Origin: Chiua virens
Lineage: Eukaryota > Basidiomycota > Agaricomycetes > Boletales > Boletaceae
NCBI GenBank assembly: GCA_019787685.1
Contig: JAHNUO010000015.1
Span: 372,001-436,000 of the forward strand
DNA length: 64,000 bases
Reading direction: 5' to 3'
Made by a program: the position numbers and the translations under genes. Positions 11,998 to 23,744 of the stretch are shown here, in pieces (the first letter of the stretch is position 1; each line of letters begins with the position of its first letter). The notes beneath the pieces are model-generated. The model saw only the letters and a program-made list of their open reading frames with translations, did not search any database and had not been told where the DNA came from.

Positions 11998-14108
11998 ATG
12001 CACGCCATACGACGAGTTGCAAAGAGACTGTACTCCACAGCTCCGCCACCGCCCGTCACTGGCAGGACGCGTAGTTCGAACAACCTTGCTCCTCACGTCC
12101 ACTGTCTCTGGAGGCGCAGTGCTCGCCCTATACTCCGACGCCAAGTCATGTCCCTCACCACCCTTCAAATTGACCAGGCACAATTCAAGATCTGAATACG
12201 ATATGTTTCCCCCTCTTTTGACGCTCTTTCGCACGTATTTCGTATACGGGCTCATCTCGTGTGAGACGATCGTGGACCACGCACCCGAGATACTCAGTAC
12301 GCTACTGAAGATTCCCCTCGTCGGGACAGTTGTTCGAGGGCGTCGTGAGGCGGACCTTCTTTGATCATGTACGTATCTCACTCATGTCTGACGTCACAAC
12401 CGTTGCAAAGTAATTGCCTCTCCTGTGATAGTTCGTCGGTGGCGAGACAGCGCGCGCAGCCTTTCCTCTTCTCGCCACGTTTCGCAGCCAGAACAAGGGT
12501 GCATTGTTCGCATACAGTGTCGAAGTGGACGAACACGAGGCAGCTGGAGCCACATCTCGCACTGATGAAGGTCCGAGTTCTGGCAAGACACATGGTCAAC
12601 CCGTTCACAAACGTATTGTCGACGAGATGATCAGGAGCATCGACGTGGCTGCCGATTTCGAGGATCAGTTTGGTACACTACAAGTCGCTGGCAGGCGGAC
12701 CTGGGTTGCCGTAAAGCTGGTGCGTGATATCGTCGTGTTTTCGACTCAGCTCGTGTGTTGATGGCACCGGCGTAGAGCGCGCTTCTACCAAATGCGGATG
12801 CGCTACGCAACCTATCGCTCTATCTAACGCGTGCTCGACCCACGTTGAGTCCGCCGGTTCCGTTCCCCGGTACTCCAGAATCCTCGGATCTGACGGTGCT
12901 TGATCGCCGAATTCCCGAGGGTTCGCCGTTGACGGCTCAGGACGTGGAAGATCTCAGAGAGCTTCACCATGACCTCAATAGGATATGCGCGCATGCGAAG
13001 AATCGAAGCGTCAGAGTCGTTCTTGATGCCGAGCACAGGTAATTGTATTGCGAACCTATTTCAGGCTTGCGCTTGTGCTGAGATTGTGACAGTTGGTATC
13101 AACCCGCCATTGACGCCTTCGGTCATGCCTTGATGGAGCGTTTCAACAAGCTTCCCAATTATGACAGCCTGACGAGCAGATTGTTCTCTGGATCGAAGCA
13201 CGCGCAAGGGACTGAGTTGCAGCCAATAGTGTATGTTACATACCAAGCGTATCTGAGAAGGTGAGTCCTTATCCTTCGAAATTAACCTCCAGCTGACTAA
13301 CTTCAATCGATGTTAGAACGCCCACTCATCTCGCCCGCTCGCTTGCACTCGCACGGCAGAATAATTACGCACTAGGCGTCAAACTCGTGAGGGGGGCCTA
13401 TCACCCCCACGAGCTCGCTGCGTATTCTGCCGGAACTGCCTCGGGCACATCATCCTCCATCGGCATCTCACCCGACCCTTACCCGCCAGTCCATCCCTCC
13501 AAACCACACACAGACGCTTGTTACAACGAATGTGCAACCCTCCTCGTGCGCACCATCACCGAGGACGTGAAGTCAACCGCAGGTCGGCCACCAGCGCGTC
13601 GGTGTCCTCTTCGGCACGCACAACTGGACCTCTTCTGAAATGATACTCGGAGAGTTGGTGCGCAACGGTCTGGCTCACGAAGACCCGGCAACGGGTACCG
13701 ACGCATTTCGCAAGGGAACTGTCCATGTTCCTGCCGAGGTCGGCGAGAGGCTTACCTTTGGCCAGCTGTATGGTGCGTACCTGGCCCCGCTCGCGCTTGT
13801 CTCGTCCGACAATGATCTCATTCTTTGCGATCGCAGGTATGTCAGATTCGCTCACCAACTACCTCGTCGGACGTATCAAGAGCGCGACACCGTGCGTCAT
13901 CAAGTATGTTCCCTATGGTGCACTTGCGGAGGTGTGTCATGTGGACAGGTATTGAGAAGGCGCTAACCGTGCACCGTAGGTGATGTCCTACATTTCCCGG
14001 CGTGCCATCGAGAACAAGTCTGTATTCGGGAACGGCGGTGCGGTGCGCGAGAGGAAAGAAACTGCGAGACTGATATGGAAGAGGGTATTCGGTGGTATCG
14101 GGCTGTGA
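11998..14108 (+). CDS. PUT1: Mitochondrial proline dehydrogenase (proline oxidase)
   Basis: Seven exons: 11998-12368, 12432-12719, 12776-13038, 13093-13260, 13317-13772, 13837-13931 and 13980-14108, about 588 residues. The N-terminus (RRVAKRLYSTAPPPP) is a typical mitochondrial presequence. The PRODH barrel is clear: RTFFDHFVGG-like start, YSVEVDE, KLVRGAYH, GVLFGTHNW, YLVGRIKSATPCVIKYVPYG, and SYISRRAIENKS at the end. The enzyme oxidises proline to pyrroline-5-carboxylate with FAD at the inner membrane. The frame steps by +1 near 12052, near 12338 (a GGG run) and near 13580; each step restores a conserved block, so I read these as one-base insertions, not a dead gene. The stretch 12145-12189 in exon 1 may be a 45-nt intron. 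Confidence 0.88.
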
Positions 14109-16146
14109 CATTGCGATGGACGTTGTTGACGCGGAAAGGCTTTCGCATACCAGGCATATTTATCAACGGATCCATACACATTGGTTTGCAGATGCATTGT
14201 TGTTACATTACTCAATCAGAATTCATCAGATGTCCTCGGTCCTGTCGTCGTGCCTTTTGGTCCTTAGGATCGCAGTAAGTGCTGCTGCATGCATGGTCTG
14301 TCCTCTAGAGATCACAGCATGTTGGCCATGATCTGAGATTAGAATGCTTGAGTGCGAATAAGACCTCCAGAATGGATCTGCAGACTTTTGAAGGTACTTT
14401 CAAAGGCACTGGTAGACTAATTATACGGCCAGAGTTCACCCTCCATAGAACTGAAGTGCCATTATGAAGCAAGGTGCTGTCGCGTTAAGAATGAACGTTC
14501 ACTGTTCAAGTAACCAACGAGATAATGACCAATCTTCACCATCAGACACTGCCACTGGTCGACGAGAAAGAGGAAGGGGGGAGGGCAAGGGGCATATTCA
14601 TGGGTCTTCGCCAACCCGGAGTTGGCGTCAAATCTCAAGAATGTATTCAGAGGAAAGTGGAAAATGGAATAGATGGCCACGCAATGTCAGATTCGGATCG
14701 AGAGCCCAGTGGCGCACGGGGTGGTATCGCACCGTGGGGATTTTGCTGACTTTCCAAGACACTTTGTGAGAGATTGGCCGAGAAAAGTACAGTGGTCGAC
14801 GTACCTGGAATGAAAGAAAGGGGGGAAAGGGAACGGAACATAACTAGCAAGAGAAACAGGTCAAACATCAGAGCTTCAGAACGTGGTATGCCAGAAAAAA
14901 AAGAAATTTGTATTTCTTTTTCGATTTTCTTCCGGAAAACCGCATTCGTCAAAGGGATGTGATATATACATTACCGGTAGAGAAATAAAACTAAACGCGA
15001 TCGAAATGCGTCAGAAGGGCAATAAAAACATATCAAGGAATTAATGCCTGAAGACAAAAAGTAAACTGAGTTGGATTTTCTATTTCCAATATTTGGGCGT
15101 TTTTTCTGTTTATATCTGGTCGAAGACGACCACGCACCTTTACCAAGAAATAATCATTGACAACAGTCCGAAGGAGTGACAACAGTCGGAAAGGGTATCG
15201 GATGATGAAGAGACCTTCAGGGACGACGGGGCTGGCCATAGACGACCTCAGTAACACCAACGTCAAGGACAACGTCAGTTGCCATGTATCGTCGTGATGC
15301 TGAACGACGTGGATCCCAGCCTTGATGACAACCAGATAAACGACCTCGAGTATGCACCTGAACGTATGGTTGCGCGTCGAGCGGAGACAAATGGTGGGGC
15401 ACGCGGGTGAGCCTCGAGTGTGTTGACATTGTGTTCGAACGGCAATGGATGCTTGTATGAGTTATGGACTATGGGGCATGGTAAGATAGCCGTGGAATTG
15501 TAGCTTGTCCTGACGAAGGTGACGGGAGACACGTTGAACGTTTGACTTCAGGAAACATGATCCAAGTCTTGTCGCTTAACCTTTGGTCTGTGGTTGCGAA
15601 CTGGGTTGATTCGATTCAGCCGAGTGACGTCATGATGATTGGCTTTGACATGAGTCCTCGAGGTACAGTCACGATTGCAACAACGCACGCCTGTCATCGC
15701 AGGTCGATCACACAGGAGACTTGCACCTGTCACAATCAAATGAGATTCGCGGTTGCGAGAGTGCATAATGTGTTCCTGTTGGTTGCAATAGCGAGGTTGC
15801 AGAAGCAACGCTCTCAGTGAGAGAACAGCTGGTCACCGGCACCATGCACTTTGCGTCCGTTTGTTTTTCGAACCAAGACGTGCGACATCTCCTGATGACT
15901 TCCCGTCGACCCATCTATTAGCGTTCACCTACGATGAGAGCGGACGGTTCGTGTATTGTCAAGTCTTCGTCCAACAGCGGTCATCGACAAGACTGAATCA
16001 TGTAGCGCATCGATTTATAAACCGACGACGGTCTGCCTGCCGTTACCACACGCGCCAACAACACTCGTGCCGATGCAGACGAACGAAAAGGGGAAAAAAA
16101 AAGAGTACGCGCGTGTATCATAAAACGAAACGTCACCACCAACAGA
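14109..16146. other. Gene-free spacer between PUT1 and VPS35
   Basis: The spacer is about 2 kb and lies between two convergent genes. All open frames are short, overlap on opposite strands and lack family features. Purine-rich stretches (about 14770-14930) give low-complexity translations. I find no gene or RNA here. Confidence 0.45.
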
Positions 16147-19100
16147 CTACCGCGTAATCCCCATCTTTAAAAACGCACCCACCAGCTCCACCTCGTCATA
16201 CCGCCCCGGATTCTCTCCCGTCTTCTTCCCATAAATGTATTGCAGCGTGTTTTTGAAATGGCGCTGGATCATCTCGGGCGAGGCTACCCCCTCGATGCGC
16301 TGCGAGGGGTGTAGATAGGACGCGCTCGACGACGGCGAGGTGATGGTATCGATCGAGGACGTGATCAGTTCGACGAGGGACACGATGAATTTAGGGGCGA
16401 CCTGTCAGAGGGGTCAGACCGTTGAACCACACCACACGGGATGAGCAACGCACCGCAGGCGCCCCACGATCAAAGTAGTACAGATACCGGTCGAGCGTAT
16501 CGACGTAGATCTGCACCGTGACGATTTCCTCCGTCGCCTGAATGCGCGATACGCAGCGATTTCTGAAGACATTCTAGTACGCGTTTGCTGTCTTGGTGTG
16601 GGAACTGAACGGGGGGTCAGAAAAGGCGCGTGTGAGCGGGACTGGGACTCACCGCCTTGGCCTCCTCCTCCTTGTCCTTGTCTTTGGCGTCGGTCTCGGC
16701 CTCCTCGACCGGCGCCTCTTGCCACCACAAATGACTCGCCGCGTGCACGGCCGTCGCCTGGTGCGGCTTCTTCAATAACTTGGCCCCGTGCAACGCCGCC
16801 TTGGTGACCAACGTATCATACCCATCCACCTCAAATACCCTCGCGCCCTGCAACGTCCCAATGATCAACGTGATCGCCGCGAGCTGCGCCCGGCTCTCCG
16901 AGATCGAGTCTTCGTACACGGAAAAGGCTTGGACGTAAAAGTCGTAAGCGAGATTTTCGAAACCGGACCCGCATTCGGATGCGATTTGGGCGGCGAGGAG
17001 GAAGAGGCGGAGGGCGAGCGCGGGGGAGTCGACTTGGGTGGCGAGGATGGAGGAACATTCGCGGACGAATTTGAGGATGGTGGTCACCTTGGAATGCCAG
17101 TCGTCGTCTTCCTGTCGACATGTCAGTCTCGTTCGTGCGATCATGGAACAGGCGTCCTCACCACATGTTCGCGGTTCTTGTACCGCCGACATAGCTTGAT
17201 GCTCGACGTGATGAGTGCAGGGAAGGTATAGCGCATCCGTTCACCCCCCGCTTCAAGGTGCCGACGGGCCGATTGCAGCAACTGTGCCGTGTCATCAGTC
17301 GCAACGTCCTCCATCACGAACGACACTCACCTCAAATTGCACTGCCAACGAGTCGGCACGGAACAAATGGACCATCCTCGCTAACCAGCCCTGCTCCTCA
17401 GCCACGTCCTCTTTCTCGACCACATAAGGTCCCTGTCGTCGTATCTCTCTCACGTCCTTCGTCCCTGCACCGCCCATGACATCCGTCTGATCCTTGATTA
17501 GTACGTGACACAGGTCCAAAACACCATCGACGTCGCCGGGTGTCTCGATCACGGTTTCGTTCTTGAGCACGCTCGAGATGACGCTGTGCGCAATGGAGCG
17601 TCGTGTGGAGAACAATTGTTGGCTGAGAAGCGGGACATAACGGGGGATGGCAAGCAGGGTGAGGACGGATTGGTACGAGTTGATCGGGGCGACCAGCAAG
17701 GCTGCCAAATTGGTAGCTGTCTGAGGCGCATGTAGATCCGAGCTATGGACCCGTATCAGCGACGCGCGGAGTATACACGGGTGAACGTACCTGTCCGCGT
17801 GCTCTTTGATCTTGCTGTGCGCGAATCCTAGAATTTGGTCAACGTATTCTAGTCTGTCTGGGTAGCAGCTGAGTGAGAGATTGGTAAGGGAGACCAAGAG
17901 TGCGGTGATGTCTTGTATTGACAAGTCCGGTCGCGCCTGCAACGACGCGTCAGACGCGGTCGGCAATGTATACGACAACGCACCTTGATCAGTTCGACGA
18001 CTTGTTTCCAAAAGACTTCAAACAGCTGGGCATCCTCTGGTATGCCGCGGAACTTCTTTACGGGTTGGTCTTCCTTTTCCTTACCTTTTCCCGTCTCTGA
18101 CACGCCGTTCACTTTCACGGTCTCCTCGACGATCGTCTCCGACTCTTCCACCGGACTACCCCATGGGTCCTTCGCCCTCTGCCTTGGCGGCATCTTGCTG
18201 ATGGTAAGCCTGGTTGGCCTTTTCTCTGGCCAACCGGACCTTCTCCGCCAGTCTCTTCGCGGCAGCCTCTTCCTGCCTCTTGGTCTCCTCCGGGTCCTCA
18301 TTCTCTGCTTCACGCGCGGCGTAGGATGCCAATCTGTCGATGAGCGCAATGACGATAAGTTTGATATTCACTTTGGGGTGCAGTTGCGCGGTGGCAGGAC
18401 AAAAACGGCCCCAGCGAATGCAGATGAAATTCGTCTGTGAACACCTACAACACACGTTGGAGACGATACGGCGCGCAAAGGACGACCTACCTGGATGACG
18501 ACCTCCATGAGATACTCTTGGGCGATGACGTCTTTGCAATTGACGACCTGCTCGAGTATCGCGGGGAGCATATCGCGCTGGTACATCTCCAGATCGACCC
18601 CATCGAGTTGGGAGAGCCGGACGAGATTTGTGCCGACGAGGATACGCAATTCGCGCCGTTCCATCTCGCGTTTCTCGCGGTCGCGCGAGTGACCTTGGTG
18701 TTGGAGCCGTACCCAGAGTTTGTTCATCTCGATGAAGTTGGTGAGGACGAAGGAAATCGAGTCTTGGAGGTTTCCCTGGGGACTAGACGCGGTGTGGGCG
18801 TCAGTCGGGTGGACGGACACGTCGGAAAGGCAAGCGCTCACCCGGTTTCGGTCCCGATCGGTAGGTAATCCCTGGTTTGACCGCTGAGATAATGCCGGAG
18901 GAACAAGCCGCGTATAGGGTTGAGTACGCCTCTGCTCATCTCCATCATGTCCTTCATGATTTCCTTTATGGGGGCGTCAGGTACAGACATGTAAACGGAG
19001 CCGACGGTGATCATGAGGTAAAGACGGGGGACGATGTTTCCGGCGTATTGGACGAGTTCGTACAAGTCTGCGAGATGATGGCGAGACTGGGTGTGGGCGT

Positions 19101-19459
19101 CATAGAGGTAGTTGGAGAGATGGCGGAGGGCATCGAAAACGGCCATGTCTAGGATGAGGGGGTGTTAGAAGAGAGGTGGAGACGCCGAGGGTACGTACAG
19201 AGTTCGTAGTATTGTTTCGGAGAGAGGGACGAGGTGCGCAGCTCGGCGAGCATAAGGCTGGCGCTCTTGAGGGCGTCCATGATTTCGTCGTTATCCTGGG
19301 ACATGTAACGTCAGCGCGCGCGCACGACGGTTGGGGACAGCTGGCACGCACGAGATGACGTTTCATCTGGGTGACTTGAATCTTGACGGTGGCCAAAGAC
19401 TCGCTGAGGAGTTTTCCCTCTTCAACGACGGTTGTCGTCGTCGTCGTTGTCGTGGCCAT
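16147..19459 (-). CDS. VPS35: VPS35, retromer core subunit
   Basis: Eleven exons: 19459-19352, 19295-19199, 19148-18842, 18782-18491, 18444-17984, 17936-17791, 17742-17331, 17281-17162, 17111-16653, 16604-16454 and 16401-16147, giving about 934 residues. Family blocks are plain: [15 protein letters not shown], the [14 protein letters not shown] motif that contacts VPS26, [53 protein letters not shown], and the C-terminal alpha-solenoid ending LQYIYG. VPS35 links VPS26 and VPS29 and selects cargo for endosome-to-Golgi recycling. The frame steps by +1 at about 18395, about 18160 (GGGG run) and about 16535. Because the gene is otherwise fully conserved and normally single copy, sequence insertion errors are the simplest reading. 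Divergent from BCP1. Confidence 0.93.
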
Positions 19460-19576
19460 CGTGAGGGAACGGTGAGGACGGTTGTCGCTGTGTCGGGCGT
19501 CGGTGGTATGTCCACCCCTTCACCCCGAATTCCCGCAGTGGTGGATTATGTAATCAATAGCTAGTTTTCTTGGACC
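19460..19576. promoter_or_regulatory. 117-nt bidirectional spacer VPS35/BCP1
   Basis: The start codons of VPS35 (-) and BCP1 (+) are only 117 nt apart, so both promoters and 5' UTRs must lie in or overlap this spacer. No clear TATA box is seen; an AT-rich patch (GATTATGTAATCAATAG) sits at about 19543-19560. Confidence 0.6.
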
Positions 19577-20512
19577 ATGTCAAAACGCAAGCAGACCGAC
19601 GAGGACAGCTCAGACGAACAAGTAGGTTCATTTATCGTGCCGTAGATCCTATGCATATCATCCGCCTAGACACCCGAATTCGTGGACGTCAACTTTGACT
19701 ATTACAATGTCAATGCAGACAACGACTACCATGCGATCAACCGACTGTTTATGCAGCTCTTTGGACAGGACGCGGAGCGCATCGAGACGGGACCCCTTAC
19801 CGATCTCGTGACGAGAGTGGCGGAGGAGAGTGGGGTGGGGAGCACGATCAAGACGGAGGAAGAAGAGGACTCGGATCCATACGCGATACTAACGGTGATC
19901 AGCTGTCATGTAGGTGATTCTTAATTGGTTGGAGAGGTGGCTGAATGGTGTCAAGGATCATGCAGGCTTGGGAGGTCTGATAGACTACGTGTTGTCGAAA
20001 ATCAGCGCGGAACCCGCGTTCCATGGCACGCTCACGTCGCTGCTGCAAGATCACCCGAGATGCCATGTGGGATTGGTACTGAGCGAACGACTGATCAATA
20101 TGCCGGTGCAAGTGATGGCGCCGATGTACAAGATGCTGTTGGAGGAGATTGACGAGGTGGGTGTCATTTTCGCTTGACGGACTCGAGTAATGTCGGACAG
20201 GACGCGTTCACGCACTATCTGTTCCTGTCGCGAGTGTACCGACTCGATCCTGAAGACGAACGGGAATCGAAGCGACAGAGATCGACGAACGTAGATGGGG
20301 TGTATGGATTCCACCCGGAAGACGATGAGATCATGGAGGGGAGTGTAAATTTAGCGTGGTTATTCTGGCGGCTGATGGCTGTACAGTACGCGACGCATAC
20401 GGTGACATATGGATTGCCTACGGAAAGTGTGGGACTGGGAAGAGCGATGCTGGTGCCTGGCGAGAAACTGAAATGGGTGGTGAAGAAGATATCAGAGAGG
20501 TATACCGTGTGA
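19577..20512 (+). CDS. BCP1: BCP1/BCCIP family nuclear protein
   Basis: Five exons: 19577-19621, 19670-19909, 19956-20156, 20201-20344 and 20387-20512. They total 756 nt, or 251 residues, in frame. The N-terminus is short and Ser/Asp/Glu-rich after a basic MSKRK; then come VDVNFDYYN, DYHAINRLFMQLFG, LIDYVLSKI, VGLVLSERLINMP, HYLFLSRVYR, FHPEDDEI, and a C-terminal LVPGEKLKWVVKKISE. In yeast Bcp1 is a chaperone for Rpl23 and helps nuclear export of Mss4; human BCCIP has related ribosome-biogenesis roles. The last intron (42 nt, in frame) can be missed because reading through leaves the frame open. Confidence 0.85.
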
Positions 20513-20618
20513 ACATATTACTATAAATGTGAAGATGAAACCAAGGTCGTCGTCGTCGTCCACAGCGACCAAATTATTGTGACATGTTTGTAACTTTGTG
20601 ACTCTCTCCTCCACGTCC

Positions 20619-23600
20619 ATGGCCGTTCTCGCCCACCCATCCGATTGGCATCCCCCAACCATGGACCCTCCTCGTCAACGCTCGTCTCCTTCGAACGACC
20701 CTTCTCATCCACAACAGTCCATCCATTCACAACCTTATCCGTATCCCGTACAGCAGCAATCACAGGGACCATGGAATCCTTCTCAACCCTTTTACCCTTC
20801 ATTTTACCAAAATCAACACCAACAACTCCCCCCACAGCCCTACCCTCTCCACCCTCACCAATCTCAAAACCACTACTTTGACCCTGCCACCAACGCCCAG
20901 CTTGCCCAGTGGGCCTATCAGCAAATGATGTTCAACGCTCAAGGCTCAGCTCGGCTCTCATCCCCAAATCGCCCCTTCCCCCCCGCGTATCCGGCTCCTC
21001 TTCTGCTCCCTCCTCCCCCGCAGAATATTTCAATCCAAACCAGCTCTTCAACCACTTCCCCAGCGGTACTCCTCCCCCCCACCAGCAACATCACGCCCCC
21101 GCTTACACATCATCGAACCGCCTCCGCCGATACTCCCCGCCCGCAGCAACAGTACGACGGTTTCCATCCTTATCGGCGCCCTACAAACGCCGTTTCAGGC
21201 CGACCACAGGACTCCGATTGGCGTCCCCCGCCCTCCTTCCAACCTCCCTATGCCAGGGGCGATGCCTCCTCCTCCTCCACCTCCGTCAACTCCAGTAACT
21301 CAAACCATGGGAACACCAGCGGAAACAACCGACAGCGCACAACCAGTATACAGGGTCAGTCTTCCTCCCATTCTCATCCGAATGGCTCCGCCTCCCACCA
21401 GGGTAGCGTCCGCGGTCGCAGCGGCTCTTCCTCCCAGAACGCCACGCCACCTCCCCCAGGCCCTGATGCCTCGCGTACACGTACAGGCAGTGGATCTTCC
21501 AATGCCAGCGCTAACTAATCCTAACCCTTCTCGCTCACCCAGCGCTCATCCCATTCCCCATCACCGTACCGGTTCTTCCTCCTCCGCTTCCTCCCCCGTT
21601 CCCGCTCACCGTCCCTCTGCCTCAGTCTCCGCATCCTCCACATCGCCCTCGTCACACTCGCACCACTCTTCTCATACAACTCAGGCACGTCCTGCACGTC
21701 CCTCCCCACTTTCACAGGGCTCCTATACCACTTCTTCTCCCTCCACCCCTTCCCCAGCTTCTCGCCCCCAGGTGTCCCATGTCAGTTCTCATGCAGACCG
21801 TCGCATATCTAGGGACGACTCCGACCTCGCTGCCATGCTCGAGAATTCTGCCATGGGTCTCGGCAGCACGAGCTGCCGTCAAGAGTGGCGGTCTCAAGGG
21901 TCGGCTACGACGTGCCCTCTCACTAAACGCAGCGCAGGCGCTGCAAGAAGAGGACGAGTCACCCGGTGGCCCCAAGTCGAACGGCGACGGTGAGGCCCCA
22001 AGTCCCACAGACGCCAACGATGCGTCGAGCACCATCACAGCTGGGACCTCGGCGACTCCCGTCGCTGCAAATGGCGCTGCGACGAACGCGCCAGGCAAGA
22101 AGCGATCGCGGGCTGCTTCCCTATTCAATTCGCGCCTCAATGCCTCGACGGACAATATTTCGCTCTCATCCACCATGTCCTCTGCGTCGGTCGTCATCCG
22201 TAAGATCGGGTCCATCGGGAAGCTCGCACGCCGCAACTCCCTTGCAGGCATCACATCCCTCTTCAAAGACAAAAAAGACAAGGACAAGGATAAGGACAAG
22301 GACAAGGACAAGGACGGCGATGAAGAAGCAGGCACCTCTTCTGGGAAAAAAATTAAGAAGAAAAAAGATGCCAAAGGGAGCGTCGCCGAGCCTACCGTGT
22401 CGCATGCGATTGCGGAGCTCGACAGGGGAACCGCGTCGGGTGGTGATTGGTCGGATGCCAGTATGAGCGGGCTAAGCCCCGCTGCGAAGCTCGCGCGGCA
22501 ACACACGCTCAAGTCAAACGCGGAGGCGGCCGCAAAGGCAAAAGCTACTGCGGAAGCACAGTCTCAGGCACAGGCAAATCAAGCGCAACAGGCCACGGGG
22601 TCAAGTACCAATGGGAGCGCCACACCACTGCCAACGACGTGGGAAAAGAATACGGCAACGTCGAGAGGAGATTCACCTGGGCCAGGTCGGGGAATCGCGG
22701 AAGACGGCACGCGGGTCATAGTGGAAGAAGATTCCGATTCAGGGAGCGAGGATGGTCACGAACAAGGATACGGCGCACCCCATGGCCAAAATTATATCTC
22801 AGAGGGGTGGGACGATGACGAACCTTGGCCAGAGGAGGAAGACGATACCGTGCGCATCGCGGTGGGATCACAAGCGGAGGACGAGGAGGTGCTCGAATGG
22901 GCAACGTCTATGCGGAGAAGCTTAGACAGATCGAGAGCACCAGCCAAAGGCATCTTGAAAGGTACGTCCGCGATTGGGTCCGTGGTCGGTCGGTCTAACT
23001 GGGCGTCGGTCTGGATTCATTGCGGCCCGATGTGTGACTGCCGTCCTGCGAATCCTTGTTATCGATCTTGCTGCTTATAGGTGCTGATAACTATAATCAA
23101 GATTCGTTCATTACAGACCAAGCAGGAAACCCACCTCGCATACGTTCCAATTCTTACAACTCACATCCCGGATCAACCATTGAGCTCGGACCATTAGCAC
23201 GTATACCCTCACCAGACCCGGATCACATCGATGGCCTACACCGACACCCATCGCACTCATCTTCACATTCTAACAACAATGCTGGTAATGCGGGAGGTGA
23301 CATACTTTGCCTTCCTGATCTTTCGTTTGCTTCATCTTCTGACTCGTCGCTCTATTCTGACCCAGAATCAGGACGTTCCTCCCCACACCACTCTCTGTTT
23401 TCGCTCCCTAACTCGTCGGCACCCGCGTTGTCGACGATCCCGACGGTCCCAGCAACGGTTCCACATCGCTCGGCCTCTGGACCCGCAACATCCAAAAAAC
23501 TGGTGTTTGCGGATAGCTTGTCAGTGTACGACACGTTTTCGTCGACCGTTTATGACCGACGAAGCGAACCGGCAACGTGGAGTCGACTGACGCCAGCCCT

Positions 23601-23744
23601 GGCGCAGCGCATAAAGGAGGAGTTGAATTCATACAAGATGGAGGAAATGGAAGTGCATGCGTGCAGTCGGATGCAGTGAGTGCCTCTTCCAGACTACGCG
23701 TCCAGGTACTGATGTGAATGTACAGCACGCAGTTCTTCATCTAA
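20619..23744 (+). CDS. BNI4-like scaffold protein (PP1-binding C-terminus)
   Basis: This is a long low-complexity protein rich in Ser, Pro, Gln and His, followed by a charged middle (KDK repeats, KKIKKKKD). It ends in a short conserved block: KKLVFADSLSVYDTF, TVYDRR, RLTPALAQRIKEELN, MEVH and a final TQFF. That C-terminal block matches the end of yeast Bni4, which recruits PP1 (Glc7) through an RVxF-like motif and anchors chitin synthase at the bud neck; KLVFAD is the likely docking motif. Clear introns are 22962-23080 and 23676-23725. The start is 20619 or 20661. Between 21481 and 21870 the frame is ambiguous (see findings), so the residue sequence there is uncertain. Function is by analogy. 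Confidence 0.7.

Noticed and set aside
18437..18868. Plus-strand open frame of 143 codons (and similar ones at 16788-17231 and 17985-18440)
   Set aside because: They are antisense shadows of VPS35 exons; the minus strand carries the conserved protein and splice sites.
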